Assembly: GCA_001038565.1 (NCBI GenBank)
Contig: LFJO01000004.1
Span: forward strand, 81,231 to 131,453
Source of the DNA: Alkalihalobacillus pseudalcaliphilus
GTDB lineage: Bacteria > Bacillota > Bacilli > Bacillales > Bacillaceae_D
Length of the DNA stretch: 50,223 nucleotides
Reading direction: 5' to 3'
The notes beneath the pieces are model-generated. The model was not told the DNA's origin. It did no database searches and worked only from the letters and a program-made list of their open reading frames with translations. A program made the translations under genes and the position numbers. Positions 1-10,033 of the stretch are shown piece by piece; the first letter of the stretch is position 1; every line of letters begins with the position of its first letter.

Positions 1-27
1 TGAAATTTTACTCGTTGTAAAATTTCA
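1..27. repeat. Perfect 11-bp inverted repeat at window edge
   Basis: TGAAATTTTAC and GTAAAATTTCA flank a 5-nt spacer. The AT-rich hairpin is followed by CCGGC and a short T-run, so it may be part of a terminator for a gene left of the window. Its role is not determined. Confidence 0.5.
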
Positions 28-43
28 CCGGCTTTTTCAATTC

Positions 44-72
44 AGAGGTGGGTTTTGTCCCAGCCTCTTTTT
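44..72 (+). terminator. Putative rho-independent terminator
   Basis: GAGGTGGG pairs with CCCAGCCTC (one bulged base) around a TTTTGT loop and is followed by five T residues. It probably ends a plus-strand transcript entering from the left, and it also separates that transcript from the convergent AraC-type gene. Confidence 0.55.
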
Positions 73-147
73 GATGATGATAAGAACGGTCTTGAAGTAG
101 AAGGTTTTAGTTTTTAGTAGGACATGGTCGTTTGCTGTTTCACCTTT

Positions 148-930
148 TTATTTTATTTTATTTTCACGGTAGTCTTTTGGCGATAATCCGGTATGGCTTT
201 TGAATGTTCGGGAGAAATGGCTTGCACTGGAAAAGCCGCAATTTTCAGCGATATGTGCAATCGTAATGGCTTGGTTCACTAACATTTGCTTCGCCTTATT
301 GATTCGAGCATTTAATAGGTCAGTCTTCGGTGATATATGGAAAAAACGCTTGTAGTACGCGTACAATTGGCTCTTCTCTAAGTGTACATACCGACATAGC
401 TCCAATGTGGTCCAATTTCTTTCGCATTGGGTTAATAGGGATAGACGTAATTTGCGAAAGGCTGGATATAAGTCTACCAATTCTTTGTCATCATGTGGTG
501 GGTCTAATTGCCTGGAGCATTCTGTAAAGAGCTGTCTTAATAAGGCATCGATCATTTCTTCTTTTAATTTGGACGTAGAAAGAAATTCAAACTGTATTTG
601 CCGAAGAAGGTTGTCGATAGATTTCAAGTCTTGAGGATAAATAATTTGATTTGTCGGTAAATCATATTGATTGAGTATGTTTGTTGTTTCTTGAAAATGA
701 ATATAGCTATTTTGAAAAGAGCCAATGGCCCGATAATCTTGCGGGCATTCGGGTGTATAAAGCAAACAAGCATTAGGTTGCGAAAATTCTATCTGGTCGT
801 TAAGAGTAATCCGCATAGGTGTATAAAAGCGAAGGAATAAAAACATGCCTAAGCCATTGGGTCTGTAAATCCGTTGTTGATCTCTTTCATAGCAACTATA
901 ATCACAATAATCTGCAAGAAACAATGGCAT
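148..930 (-). CDS. AraC family transcriptional regulator
   Basis: This 260-residue protein has an N-terminal ligand-binding-type region (about 1-150) and a C-terminal AraC double helix-turn-helix (about 160-256). The signature runs through HIAENCGFSSASHFSRTFK and ends in GLSPKDYRE, as in the family. On the minus strand GAGGGGG lies immediately before the ATG. It is divergent from the GH51 arabinofuranosidase gene with about 130 bp between starts, so it is likely a sugar-responsive regulator of that gene. The regulatory link is inferred from position. No effector can be assigned; the N-terminal region could be a cupin-like arabinose-binding domain but is divergent. Confidence 0.88.
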   Translation of the reverse strand: MPLFLADYCDYSCYERDQQRIYRPNGLGMFLFLRFYTPMRITLNDQIEFSQPNACLLYTPECPQDYRAIGSFQNSYIHFQETTNILNQYDLPTNQIIYPQDLKSIDNLLRQIQFEFLSTSKLKEEMIDALLRQLFTECSRQLDPPHDDKELVDLYPAFRKLRLSLLTQCERNWTTLELCRYVHLEKSQLYAYYKRFFHISPKTDLLNARINKAKQMLVNQAITIAHIAENCGFSSASHFSRTFKSHTGLSPKDYRENKIK

Positions 931-1026
931 ATCCCCCTCTTATTTCGAGTATAGCAAGAGTGGAAAAAGTGTCAAGGATATCGGAGAAAACGATATTCTT
1001 TCATGAATCTGATTCGATTATGCTAA

Positions 1027-2562
<1,536 letters not shown>

Positions 2563-2610
2563 GTGGTCTTGTTTAAGTGCCAATGGCGATGTTGCTTGAT
2601 TATCATAGAA

Positions 2611-2654
2611 CCTCTGAATTTGCCTAGATTAAATCTTGGGATTCAGAGGTTTTT
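2611..2654 (+). terminator. Terminator of the arabinofuranosidase gene
   Basis: CCTCTGAAT pairs perfectly with ATTCAGAGG, enclosing a further imperfect stem (CCTAGATT/AATCTTGGG), and is followed by five T residues. It lies 49 bp after the GH51 stop codon. Confidence 0.85.
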
Positions 2655-2738
2655 GGTATTGAATAAAGTGCCGCTAATCAATAATAAAAACCAAATTGAA
2701 TGAAGTAATAAAGAGCTACCCATGTGTGTTTTGTATGT

Positions 2739-4376
2739 TTATTGGATTGCTTGGTGCTGTAGTCTTTCGAGCTCTTCTTGAATTTTGTAGATATCAATTC
2801 GCTCAAACAATGGTTCAACATTTGATAAGGTTTGTGAAGTAACCAATAAGGGCTTCCATTCTGAGCTTGTGATGTTAAGCATGGCTTTCACTTTATCGCT
2901 TGAAAACGGTAGAAAGGGTGCTAAAATTTGAGCTGTATTGGCAATTAAGTAAACACAGTCTGTCAGGGTTTGTTGGCAAGCTTGTTTATTTTCTTTAACT
3001 TGTAACCATGGTTGTTGCTCATCAAAGTATTTATTGGCATATCGAACGAGCTCAAAGACTTTCTCCAAACCTTGCTTGAAGGAAGTTGTTTCAATACAAT
3101 GAGCGACTTCCGTGTATAAAAGAGCCACTTTTTCTTGGGGTAAGGGGTTAACATCTTGATTAGGTATCACACCATCAAAGGACTTTTCAATAAATTTCAA
3201 GGTGCGATTGACGAAATTGCCGTATGCCCCTAACAATTCACTATTATGGCTATAGATGAACTCCTTCCAAGAGAAGTCAGCATCTCGGCTTTCAGGTGCG
3301 TTAACGGTTAGGAAATACCGAATCGAATCGGGTTCATATCTTTCTAGAATATCAGGAACCCACACAGCCCAATTTTTACTTGTTGAAAGCTTTTTCTTTT
3401 CTAAGGTCAAATATTCATTCGATACAATATGTGTCGGTAATGCTTCATGACCAAGCCCTGACAAAATCGTCGGCCAGATGATCGAGTGGAAAGGGATGTT
3501 ATCTTTGCCGTGAACATAATAAGATTTTGTCTTAGAGTTCCAAAATTCGGAGTCGTCATGACCTGTTTTTTCTGCCCAGTGTTTACTAGCTGTGTAATAA
3601 CCTGAAACGGCCTCGATCCAGACATAAATCTTCTTCTTTTCATAATCGGAAATAGGAACCGGAACGCCAATCGGTAAATCACGCGAAACAGCTCTATCTA
3701 GTAAGCCTTCTTTTAAGTAGCGCTGTGTAAGGGAAATCGCATTTTCTCTCCAAAGCTGTTTGGACTTTGCTTGGCCCGTATAGGTCTCTAATAGACCTTG
3801 AAAGGAACTTAACGAAAAGTAAAAATGCTCCGTTTTACGTGTTGTCGGTTCTTCCGAACAAAGCTTGCATGTCCTTTCTAGCAGATCGAGTGGTTCCAAT
3901 ATCGAGGAGCAATGATCGCACTGGTCCCCCCTTGCAGATTCATGACAATTAGGACAGATGCCCTCCACATAACGATCGGGTAAAAACTGTTCACACTGAT
4001 TACAGTACGTTTGTTCCACTTCTTTTTTGTAGATGAAGCCCTTTTCAAGTAATTCTAGAAAAATCTCTTGGACGAGCGTGTGGTGAAATGCACTATCTGT
4101 CCTTGTATACATATCATAAGAAAACCCTAATCGTTGAAAGCAATCCGTAAATTCTTCATGAAACCGATCGGCAATTTCTTTGGGTGACACATTCTCTTGT
4201 CTAGCTCGAACAGTGATAGGTGTTCCGTTACAATCACTGCCAGATACATATAAAACAGGATCACCTTTTAAACGATAATACCTGGCTAAAATATCCCCTG
4301 GTAATAAGCTGGAAATATGACCTAAATGCAAGGAACCATTTGCATAGGCCCATGCACCACCGATAAAAATACTCAT
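2739..4376 (-). CDS. metG: Methionyl-tRNA synthetase, two-zinc-knuckle short form
   Basis: The enzyme charges tRNA-Met with methionine. The class I HIGH motif is HLGH (17-20) and the KMSKS-equivalent is KLSTS near residue 330. The connective peptide has four CxxC pairs (C125/C128, C141/C144, C153/C156, C170/C173), as expected for two zinc knuckles. At 545 residues it lacks the C-terminal EMAP/Trbp111-like tRNA-binding domain found in the standard Bacillus MetRS, so it is probably a second, accessory MetRS. A Met-specifier T-box lies directly upstream. A minus-strand GGAGGG in the leader (near 4385) serves as ribosome binding site. Whether a housekeeping copy exists elsewhere cannot be told from this window. 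Confidence 0.93.
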   Translation of the reverse strand: MSIFIGGAWAYANGSLHLGHISSLLPGDILARYYRLKGDPVLYVSGSDCNGTPITVRARQENVSPKEIADRFHEEFTDCFQRLGFSYDMYTRTDSAFHHTLVQEIFLELLEKGFIYKKEVEQTYCNQCEQFLPDRYVEGICPNCHESARGDQCDHCSSILEPLDLLERTCKLCSEEPTTRKTEHFYFSLSSFQGLLETYTGQAKSKQLWRENAISLTQRYLKEGLLDRAVSRDLPIGVPVPISDYEKKKIYVWIEAVSGYYTASKHWAEKTGHDDSEFWNSKTKSYYVHGKDNIPFHSIIWPTILSGLGHEALPTHIVSNEYLTLEKKKLSTSKNWAVWVPDILERYEPDSIRYFLTVNAPESRDADFSWKEFIYSHNSELLGAYGNFVNRTLKFIEKSFDGVIPNQDVNPLPQEKVALLYTEVAHCIETTSFKQGLEKVFELVRYANKYFDEQQPWLQVKENKQACQQTLTDCVYLIANTAQILAPFLPFSSDKVKAMLNITSSEWKPLLVTSQTLSNVEPLFERIDIYKIQEELERLQHQAIQ

Positions 4377-4410
4377 CCAAAACCCTCCTTAAGATCATCA
4401 AAATATCAAA

Positions 4411-4719
4411 CAAAAAACCTCGCCCTAACGATTAACGTTAAGGGCGAGGTTCATAAAACCACACGGTACCACCTTACTATACAAATAGCTCACACTATTT
4501 GTCTCAACAAGTACGGAGTATGAATAGCTTACTCTTATACTGTGACATGAATAACGGATGCCAAATCCCGTCGCAGCCTACTTATACCTAAGTATGTTCA
4601 GTACGAAGCTCAGAGACCATTGTTCAAATGAGTGATTTTTGCTTCTTCTCAGCTACCGAAGCTCTCTGGTGAAAAACCTGATCATTTTACTTTTTCTCTT
4701 CATTGCTTTTGTGTAATTA
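4411..4719 (-). promoter_or_regulatory. T-box leader (Met specifier) upstream of metG
   Basis: Read on the minus strand, the leader has Stem I elements (CAGAGAGC, GGTAGCTGAGA), then GAACA followed by ATG (plus-strand 4618-4620), which is the likely specifier codon for Met. Next come the T-box core AAGGTGGTACCGTG (about 4463-4476) and a strong terminator, AACCTCGCCCTTAACG paired with CGTTAGGGCGAGGTT at 4414-4451 with a run of T residues. By known T-box logic, uncharged tRNA-Met stabilises the antiterminator and lets metG be transcribed. Confidence 0.9.
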
Positions 4720-4725
4720 TTCCAT

Positions 4726-4754
4726 ATCATATTCGAGGTCTCGGTGAATGTCAA
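4726..4754 (-). promoter_or_regulatory. Sigma-A promoter of the metG T-box leader
   Basis: On the minus strand TTGACA (plus 4749-4754) and TATGAT (plus 4726-4731) are separated by 17 nt. This places the transcript start near 4719, at the beginning of the T-box leader. Confidence 0.75.
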
Positions 4755-4905
4755 TATGAAAATAGGACATAGTGGTAAAAGTATTTTGACTTCGTATGCC
4801 AAAACCATCGTTTGTTATGAAAAGATGGACTATGATATGGTAGATAAGATAACTAAGCAAGCAATAAGCAAGACGAATATCTGCATTGAGGAGGGAGGTG
4901 TTAAA

Positions 4906-5052
4906 ATGAATAATCGTATTATTGATAATCGTGGAGAGGCACATGAATGGCTCCTTATTATTGTTGCACTCTGTTCATTAGTGACGTTTAAGAAGATAAG
5001 TAAGCTTGAGAAGTATAAAGAAAAGCTGAAAGGTCAATTTAAACCGTATTAA
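4906..5052 (+). CDS. 48-residue membrane-anchored miniprotein
   Basis: ATG at 4906 is preceded by GGGAGGTG with ideal spacing, which decides the start over in-frame upstream codons that overlap the metG promoter. The protein begins MNNRIIDNRGEAHEW, has one hydrophobic helix (LLIIVALCSLVTF, about 17-29) and a lysine-rich tail (KKISKLEKYKEKLKGQFKPY). No known family is recognised. A broken paralogue lies at 36781-36923 with the same order: RIIDN motif, single helix, then (K/R)xIxKLExY tail. The conserved polar N-terminus and basic tail suggest a real small-protein family. Function unknown. Confidence 0.65.
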   Translation: MNNRIIDNRGEAHEWLLIIVALCSLVTFKKISKLEKYKEKLKGQFKPY

Positions 5053-5124
5053 AATTAAATAAGGGGAAAAGAAACTTTTGCAGTTGCTCGAAGTTTGTTG
5101 ACTGTTGGCTTTATATAGAAATTA

Positions 5125-5170
5125 GAAAGGCCCGAAGCAGCCGATGAGATTCGTCTGTTTAGGCCCTTTC
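5125..5170 (-). terminator. Imperfect hairpin between miniprotein and arsC
   Basis: AAAGGCCC and GGGCCTAAA-type arms with an inner CAGACGA/TCGGCTG stem form a long imperfect hairpin between the convergent genes. The plus-strand side ends in CCCTTTCCCTTT. It may act on both strands; the T-runs are poor. Confidence 0.4.
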
Positions 5171-5252
5171 CCTTTCATAAGCTTCATGCTCTGGTAAGAA
5201 GTGGTCAAGCAAATTAGATAACATTAACGAATTCGTAAATGTCGCCCAGCTA

Positions 5253-5672
5253 TTACTGACCAGTTTCTGCAAATTGTTTGATTCGCTGCTTGATCTCGTC
5301 ACGTACACGTTGGAAAAATAACCATTTCTCTTCTTCAGTTCCTTCTGCTTTTGCCGGATCATCGAATCCCCAATGCTCACGTTTCACATGTGGTGGTGTT
5401 ACTGGACATTTATCTGCCGCATCTCCACATAATGTAACAACCAAGTCGGCTTGATGGAGGATTTCTGTATCAATGATATCTGAAGTTTGTTTACTAATAT
5501 CGATATCTATTTCCTTCATGGCTTTTACGGCATTTGGGTTCAATCCATGTGCTTCAATTCCTGCACTAAATACATGCCAATCATTCGCTAAGTAATGCTT
5601 GGCAAAGCCTTCAGCCATTTGGCTACGGCATGAGTTTCCTGTACATAAAAAGTAAATCGTTTTCTTTTTCAT
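5253..5672 (-). CDS. arsC: Arsenate reductase, thioredoxin-coupled type
   Basis: This cytoplasmic enzyme reduces As(V) to As(III). It has the low-molecular-weight phosphatase fold with the P-loop C10-TGNSC-R and the redox pair C82 and C89 (LCGDAADKC). These are the three cysteines of the Bacillus subtilis/Staphylococcus pI258 ArsC mechanism, at the same positions. At 139 residues it is full length. It is the last gene of arsRBC, 15 bp after arsB. The start is an ATG shortly downstream of the arsB stop. Confidence 0.96.
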   Translation of the reverse strand: MKKKTIYFLCTGNSCRSQMAEGFAKHYLANDWHVFSAGIEAHGLNPNAVKAMKEIDIDISKQTSDIIDTEILHQADLVVTLCGDAADKCPVTPPHVKREHWGFDDPAKAEGTEEEKWLFFQRVRDEIKQRIKQFAETGQ

Positions 5673-5687
5673 TTATGATACGCTCCC

Positions 5688-6986
5688 TTAATAAATTAAT
5701 AATAACCATACATACAATCCAAGTAATGTGATAAAGAGAACAGGAATGGTAATGACAATCCCTGTTTTAAAGTATGTCCCCCAGGAAATTTTTACCCCTT
5801 TTTTCGACAAAACATGCAACCATAATAAGGTGGCAAGTGAACCGATAGGTGTAATTTTTGGACCTAGATCAGCACCTATGACATTGGCATAAATGAGGGC
5901 TTCTTTTGTTAATCCAGTCGTATCCGTACCAGCAATCGCAATGGCATTAATAAGTACAGTGGGCATATTATTCATAACTGAAGATAATATTGCTGCGATA
6001 AATCCCATACCCATCGTCGTTAGAAACAGTCCTTGATCAGCTACGACTTGAATGACATCCGCTAATAGATCTGTTAAGCCGACATTTCTTAATCCATAGA
6101 CGACTACATACATACCAATCGAGAAAAAGACGATGTTCCATGGTGCTTCTTTTAAAACAGTTCTGCTTTCAACCGCTTTACTCTGTCTTGAAATCAATAA
6201 GAAAATAAGAGCAATCGAACCAGCCACTAGAGAAACCGGGATATGAAAGAATTCACTTACTAAATAGCCAACAAAGAGTAGGGCTAACACAGCCCAAGAA
6301 ATACGAAACATTTTCTCGTCTTTTATAGCAAGAGCGGGTTCTTGAAGTTGAGAATAGTCATATCGTTTCGGAATTCTTTTTCTAAAATAAAGAAGAAGGA
6401 CAAGGATACTAGAGATAAGTGCGAAAAAGTTCGGGACAATCATTCGTGTTGCATATTCAATAAAACCAATTCCAAAATAATCGGCCGAGACGATATTTAC
6501 TAAATTACTCACAATAAGTGGCAATGAAGTTGTATCTGCAATAAAGCCACTTGCAATGATAAAGGGAAATACCATTTTTTCATTAAAATTCAATGAACGA
6601 ACCATCGCTAGTACAATCGGTGTCAAAATTAAAGCGGCCCCGTCATTGGCGAAAAAGGCAGCAACGATTGAACCGAGCAAACAAACATAGATGAACATGA
6701 GAACAGCATTACCTTTTGAAATGCGTGCCATATGTAAGGCAGACCATTCAAAAAAGCCAATTTCATCTAAAATTAACGAGATAATAATAACCGCAATAAA
6801 GGTTAAGGTAGCATTCCATACAATACTTGTTACCTCCATAACATCACTAAAACTAACAACGCCTAGTAATAGAGCAAGTAAGGCACCACCACAGGCAGAC
6901 CAACCGATATTCAGGTTTTTAGGCTGCCATATGACAAATACTAATGTAACAATAAAAATGATAGAAGCTATAAGCACAGATGTCAT
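5688..6986 (-). CDS. arsB: Arsenite efflux permease ArsB
   Basis: This integral membrane protein of about 432 residues has some 11-12 hydrophobic segments and a central loop of about 200-225 rich in charged residues ([14 protein letters not shown]). It belongs to the ArsB/NhaD ion-transporter superfamily and exports arsenite. Conserved segments include [17 protein letters not shown] and [22 protein letters not shown]. The ATG at 6986 follows GAGGAGG with good spacing; that binding site overlaps the arsR stop codon, so translation is coupled to arsR. It lies between arsR and arsC, as in classical Bacillus ars operons. Confidence 0.95.
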   Translation of the reverse strand: MTSVLIASIIFIVTLVFVIWQPKNLNIGWSACGGALLALLLGVVSFSDVMEVTSIVWNATLTFIAVIIISLILDEIGFFEWSALHMARISKGNAVLMFIYVCLLGSIVAAFFANDGAALILTPIVLAMVRSLNFNEKMVFPFIIASGFIADTTSLPLIVSNLVNIVSADYFGIGFIEYATRMIVPNFFALISSILVLLLYFRKRIPKRYDYSQLQEPALAIKDEKMFRISWAVLALLFVGYLVSEFFHIPVSLVAGSIALIFLLISRQSKAVESRTVLKEAPWNIVFFSIGMYVVVYGLRNVGLTDLLADVIQVVADQGLFLTTMGMGFIAAILSSVMNNMPTVLINAIAIAGTDTTGLTKEALIYANVIGADLGPKITPIGSLATLLWLHVLSKKGVKISWGTYFKTGIVITIPVLFITLLGLYVWLLLIY

Positions 6987-6999
6987 TTCCTTTTCCTCC

Positions 7000-7338
7000 T
7001 CAACACTTAGCAACGCCCTCTTTATCTAAAGCTTGTTTTAACCGCTCATCTTCTTCGTCTGTTAGCTTTAAAAGCTCTTCGATTATAGGGGAAAATGAAG
7101 CGTTTTTGTTCAAAGTAAAATAACGCCATTGCTCTCTTTTTTCTTCGAGTATGAGCTGTGCATCTTTTAGCTTTCGTAAATGCTGACTGATGGCTGGCTG
7201 ACTCATAGCAAGCATTTCTACCAATTCACAAACGCAATACGTATTTCTATCTAAAAGTTTAAGGATTAAAAAGCGTGTAGGATCACTCACCACTTTTAGA
7301 TAGGCAGACAATTCTTGTATATTCAAATTTTGCTTCAT
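7000..7338 (-). CDS. arsR: Arsenic-responsive repressor ArsR
   Basis: A 112-residue winged-helix SmtB/ArsR repressor. The As(III)-binding motif CVCELVE (C35 and C37) is present, followed by the recognition helix [12 protein letters not shown]. The ATG at 7338 was chosen because GAGAGGTG lies 7 nt upstream; the ATG at 7344 overlaps that site. It is the first gene of the operon and is expected to bind the palindrome at 7375-7402 until As(III) binds its cysteines. Confidence 0.95.
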   Translation of the reverse strand: MKQNLNIQELSAYLKVVSDPTRFLILKLLDRNTYCVCELVEMLAMSQPAISQHLRKLKDAQLILEEKREQWRYFTLNKNASFSPIIEELLKLTDEEDERLKQALDKEGVAKC

Positions 7339-7359
7339 TGACATCACCTCTCCGTGTGT

Positions 7360-7402
7360 ATTATATAAGGAGGTTTTTATATAAGTCAATACTTATATAA
7401 AA
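7360..7402 (-). promoter_or_regulatory. ars promoter with 28-bp palindromic operator
   Basis: On the minus strand TTGACT (plus 7384-7389) and TATAAT (plus 7360-7365) are 18 nt apart. A perfect inverted repeat, TTTTATATAAGT and ACTTATATAAAA around CAAT (7375-7402), overlaps the -35 box, so ArsR bound there would block RNA polymerase. Confidence 0.85.
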
Positions 7403-7413
7403 CCGATTAAATA

Positions 7414-7599
7414 TCAATTCACACTTATCGCTGGGTAAAAGGCAGTGCTATGTTGTAGGGATCCTGCCTCGTCATAATTATCCACTACGTATAAGCCTGT
7501 TCTTCCATGAACGGGATGTTTGATCAAGGGAAACAATACTACTAGCCTTTTATTTGTTCTTTTATAATTGGCAACTTCATCAATATCTGCATTGTTCTT
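7414..7599 (-). pseudogene. Possible unidentified coding remnant upstream of arsR
   Basis: About 61 codons are open on the minus strand with no start codon and a stop just upstream. The translation has protein-like composition (segments HPVHGRTGLYV and HSTAFYPAISV). HPVHGRTGLYV is vaguely reminiscent of TauD-like dioxygenases, but this is not firm. It may be the 3' end of a lost gene. Otherwise 7403-7653 shows nothing else. Confidence 0.22.
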
Positions 7600-7653
7600 C
7601 TCTGTATAAATCTAAAATGATACAATGGAAAAAAATAAGAGCGAGGTTATAAG

Positions 7654-8004
7654 ATGAAAAAACACCGCATTTATACGATGAGTTTTGCTAGTGTGTATCC
7701 GCATTATGTGACAAAGGCAGAGAAGAAGAACCGGACAAAAGAAGAAGTCGATGAAATTATTCGTTGGTTAACAGGTTTCAGTCAACAAGAGATCGAGGAG
7801 CATATTGAAAAAAAGACCAACTTCGAGGACTTTTTTTCCGAAGCACCTAACCTAAACCCTTCACGTGATTTAATTAAAGGTGTGATTTGTGGTGTGCGTA
7901 TTGAAGAAATTGAAGATCCACTCATGAAGGAGCTTCGTTATATGGACAAACTCATTGATGAGTTAGCTAAGGGTAAGAAGATGGAGAAGATTTTGCGGAA
8001 GTAA
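7654..8004 (+). CDS. DUF2200 domain protein (intact copy)
   Basis: A 116-residue soluble protein that matches the DUF2200 family over its full length ([46 protein letters not shown]). No function is established for this family. The start follows GAGCGAGG. It is convergent with a truncated metallo-beta-lactamase-fold gene; the same pair occurs again at 12.25-13.53 kb, where this gene is the broken member. Confidence 0.85.
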   Translation: MKKHRIYTMSFASVYPHYVTKAEKKNRTKEEVDEIIRWLTGFSQQEIEEHIEKKTNFEDFFSEAPNLNPSRDLIKGVICGVRIEEIEDPLMKELRYMDKLIDELAKGKKMEKILRK

Positions 8005-8035
8005 GAATAATGAATATGGTACAAGGGCTTAGCAG

Positions 8036-8390
8036 TCTCACCAATGAACATCTTTTTTAGTTGAGAAGAAGGTAAATCACTCTTTTTCTATTCAGTATTG
8101 AGTCGTGCCAGTGCTTCTGGTCCGGTATCATCGGCCAAACGGTAGGTTCCGTAATGCATCGGGATGAAGGTTGTTCCTTCTAATTCTAAAAAAGCTTTCA
8201 CGGCGTCTTCGGGGTTAATGTGACTGTCCTTCATAAACCATTTAGGCTCATAAGCACCAATGGGCATTAAGACGATATCGATCTTAAATTTCTTTGCGAT
8301 GTCTTGAAAGCCACGGAAATAACCTGTTTCACCGACAAAGTGAATCGCTCCTGAATTGCCTTGGGTGACGGAAGCACCAGGTGAATACAT
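8036..8390 (-). pseudogene. Truncated MBL-fold hydrolase (copy A)
   Basis: The minus strand encodes the C-terminal third of an UlaG/NAPE-PLD-like metallo-beta-lactamase-fold protein (FVGETGYFRGFQDI to MHYGTYRLADDTGPEALARL), nearly identical to residues of the intact copy at 12613-13533. The N-terminal two thirds, including the HxHxDH zinc motif, are missing. A TGG-to-TAG change after NTE ends the frame early, although homologous DNA continues to about 8036. It cannot be an active metallohydrolase. Confidence 0.85.
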
Positions 8391-8459
8391 ATTCCCTCAA
8401 CTGTGCTATAAACGATGAAATTCATGCTATACGTACTATTGGTAAAAGAAAGGAAAATT

Positions 8460-9113
8460 ATGATGACAATTATCAATAAACTAAATTTAGATAAATACTC
8501 AAACATCGCTGTTCTCCATCAACCAGATGATTATGATTTATTTGATGGGTTTAAGACGACGATATCTAGAGAGCATGATGCGATTTTTATTTTTGTAGAA
8601 ACAATAGAAGAGATGGTGGAACATACAACATATATCATAAGGGAGCAACCATTACTTGAAAAGGGTTATTTATTTTTTGCGTATCCAAAAAAGGGAAACA
8701 AAAGATATGAAACCTTTGTACACCGAGATGAAATTTTCCCTGCTTTAAAAGTTGGCGAAGATGGTTTTGTAGAAAACAGTGACATAAAATTTGCACGGAT
8801 GGTAAGTATGGATGATGTATTTACTGTAGTTGGATTAAAGCGAGAGAAATATAAAACTAAAAAGTCCACTGCTGCCAGTCAGTGTGTAGCAGACTATGAA
8901 GATAAGGTGAAAGATATAGAAGTGGTTTTAGCAGCTTATCCAAATGAACTTCACTTCTATCTACAGCTAACACCAGGATATCAAAAGGATTGGGCTCGAT
9001 ACGTCTTTTCAGCTAAACAACAAAAAACGCGTGAGAAGCGCCAAGCACAAATGGTCGATATATTATCTCAAGGATATAAAACCATGGATTTATTTCGTCA
9101 AAAAAAGAAGTAG
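8460..9113 (+). CDS. YdeI/OmpD-associated (OmdA) family protein
   Basis: A soluble protein of 217 residues. The C-terminal part (about 155-215: LHFYLQLTPGYQKDWARYVFSAKQQKTREKR, then MVDILSQGYKTMD) is the YdeI/OmdA domain. The N-terminal part (about 1-130) is a separate alpha/beta domain with FIFVETIEEM and LFFAYPKKGN, resembling small Bacillus proteins often fused to OmdA. The ATG pair at 8460/8463 follows AAAGGAAAA. Biochemical role is unknown; the bacteriocin-protection link is only an annotation tradition. It is followed closely by an SRPBCC gene. Confidence 0.75.
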   Translation: MMTIINKLNLDKYSNIAVLHQPDDYDLFDGFKTTISREHDAIFIFVETIEEMVEHTTYIIREQPLLEKGYLFFAYPKKGNKRYETFVHRDEIFPALKVGEDGFVENSDIKFARMVSMDDVFTVVGLKREKYKTKKSTAASQCVADYEDKVKDIEVVLAAYPNELHFYLQLTPGYQKDWARYVFSAKQQKTREKRQAQMVDILSQGYKTMDLFRQKKK

Positions 9114-9138
9114 CTTATGAATGTAAGGGGGGGTAAGC

Positions 9139-9597
9139 TTGAGTATACGTTTTGAAGTGCGAAGAACAGCTCAGGTAGCCAAACGTGATATTTATAAAGG
9201 CTTGTTGGACCTTGATCTTGCCAAGGACTGGATGCAAGGATTGGTGAGAATACAACGTTTGGATGAGGGTGCTATGATTGTAGGAAGCCAGTGGGAGGAA
9301 ACAAGAAAGATTTTTGGAAAAGAGGCTACTGAACATTTTGAGGTTGTTCAATTAAATGAACCGAGTAAAATCATGCTTCGTTGTGATGGTACAAAAGGAA
9401 CAACAGGTAAAGGGTTATTTATTTTTACCTACACGCTTCGTTCGTTTGATGATCCTACATATACAGGGATCGTCTTGGAAGGGGAGATTAATGGACTTAC
9501 TGGATTAGCTAGATTTTTCGGTAAAATGTTGGCAGGGAATTTTAAAAAAGCTTGTGCAAAAGATTTAGATAAGCTGATTGATTATTTGGAGAAATGA
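9139..9597 (+). CDS. SRPBCC (START/AHSA1-like) family protein
   Basis: A 152-residue protein with a polyketide-cyclase/SRPBCC pattern: an early beta strand, DLAKDWMQGLVRIQRLDEG, alternating strands, then a long C-terminal helix (FGKMLAGNFKKACAKDLDKLIDYLEK). It probably binds a hydrophobic ligand; the ligand is unknown. The start is TTG at 9139 after GGGGGGG. It lies 25 bp after the OmdA gene and may be co-transcribed. Just downstream is a remnant resembling the DinB C-terminus. Confidence 0.78.
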   Translation: MSIRFEVRRTAQVAKRDIYKGLLDLDLAKDWMQGLVRIQRLDEGAMIVGSQWEETRKIFGKEATEHFEVVQLNEPSKIMLRCDGTKGTTGKGLFIFTYTLRSFDDPTYTGIVLEGEINGLTGLARFFGKMLAGNFKKACAKDLDKLIDYLEK

Positions 9598-9624
9598 GCA
9601 CGTAGTCAAGATGACAGTTTTGAT

Positions 9625-9666
9625 CGGCTTGGTTATGATGTGAATAAGTTGGACCTCTATGCGTAA
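9625..9666 (+). pseudogene. 3'-end remnant of a DinB-like gene
   Basis: The last 13 codons before a stop read RLGYDVNKLDLYA, matching the end of the intact DinB protein in this window (QLGYEVNMFDLYV at 18.7 kb). No open frame continues upstream, so only the tail of a paralogue survives. Confidence 0.5.
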
Positions 9667-9683
9667 CAAAAGGCCTCTTAGGG

Positions 9684-9725
9684 AAAGATAAGTTCACTCA
9701 TCATCAGTGATTGAGATCTTTTTTT
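9684..9725 (+). terminator. Putative terminator after SRPBCC gene
   Basis: AAAGAT pairs with ATCTTT and an inner TCACT pairs with AGTGA, followed by a run of seven T residues. Confidence 0.65.
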
Positions 9726-9990
9726 GCTAAAGGCTCAATGGTTGCACTTTGAGCAGGTAACTAATTGAACGTTTAATTAAATTTAATAGGGACGTAGGTA
9801 GTGACAATAAAGATGGAATTTATTATCTGATCAATGAGCGTAAACTTTGAGGTACACATCAAAATAGAAGTTGCGTACATTGAATTATGTTGTATCGTAA
9901 GTTGCATACTACTAATGATAAATTTATTAGGCTCTAAGTCAATTGTTGGGGTAAAGTGATGACCCATAATATTAAGAGTAGAGTTGTTGG

Positions 9991-10024
9991 AATGTTCCAG
10001 GGGGCCATGGCCCCCTGGAACATT
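9991..10024. repeat. 34-bp perfect palindrome without a loop
   Basis: Starting AATGTTCCAGGGGGCC and centred on CCATGG, all 34 bases are self-complementary. It lies 9 bp beyond the transposase stop, inside the IS, where a hairpin could end transposase transcription or insulate it from outside transcripts. Confidence 0.9.
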
Positions 10025-10033
10025 CTTACTTTC

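Noticed and set aside
9773-9967. 64-codon minus-strand gene left of the IS
   Set aside because: It has no ribosome binding site, crosses the IS boundary and shows no domain; AT-rich chance frame.
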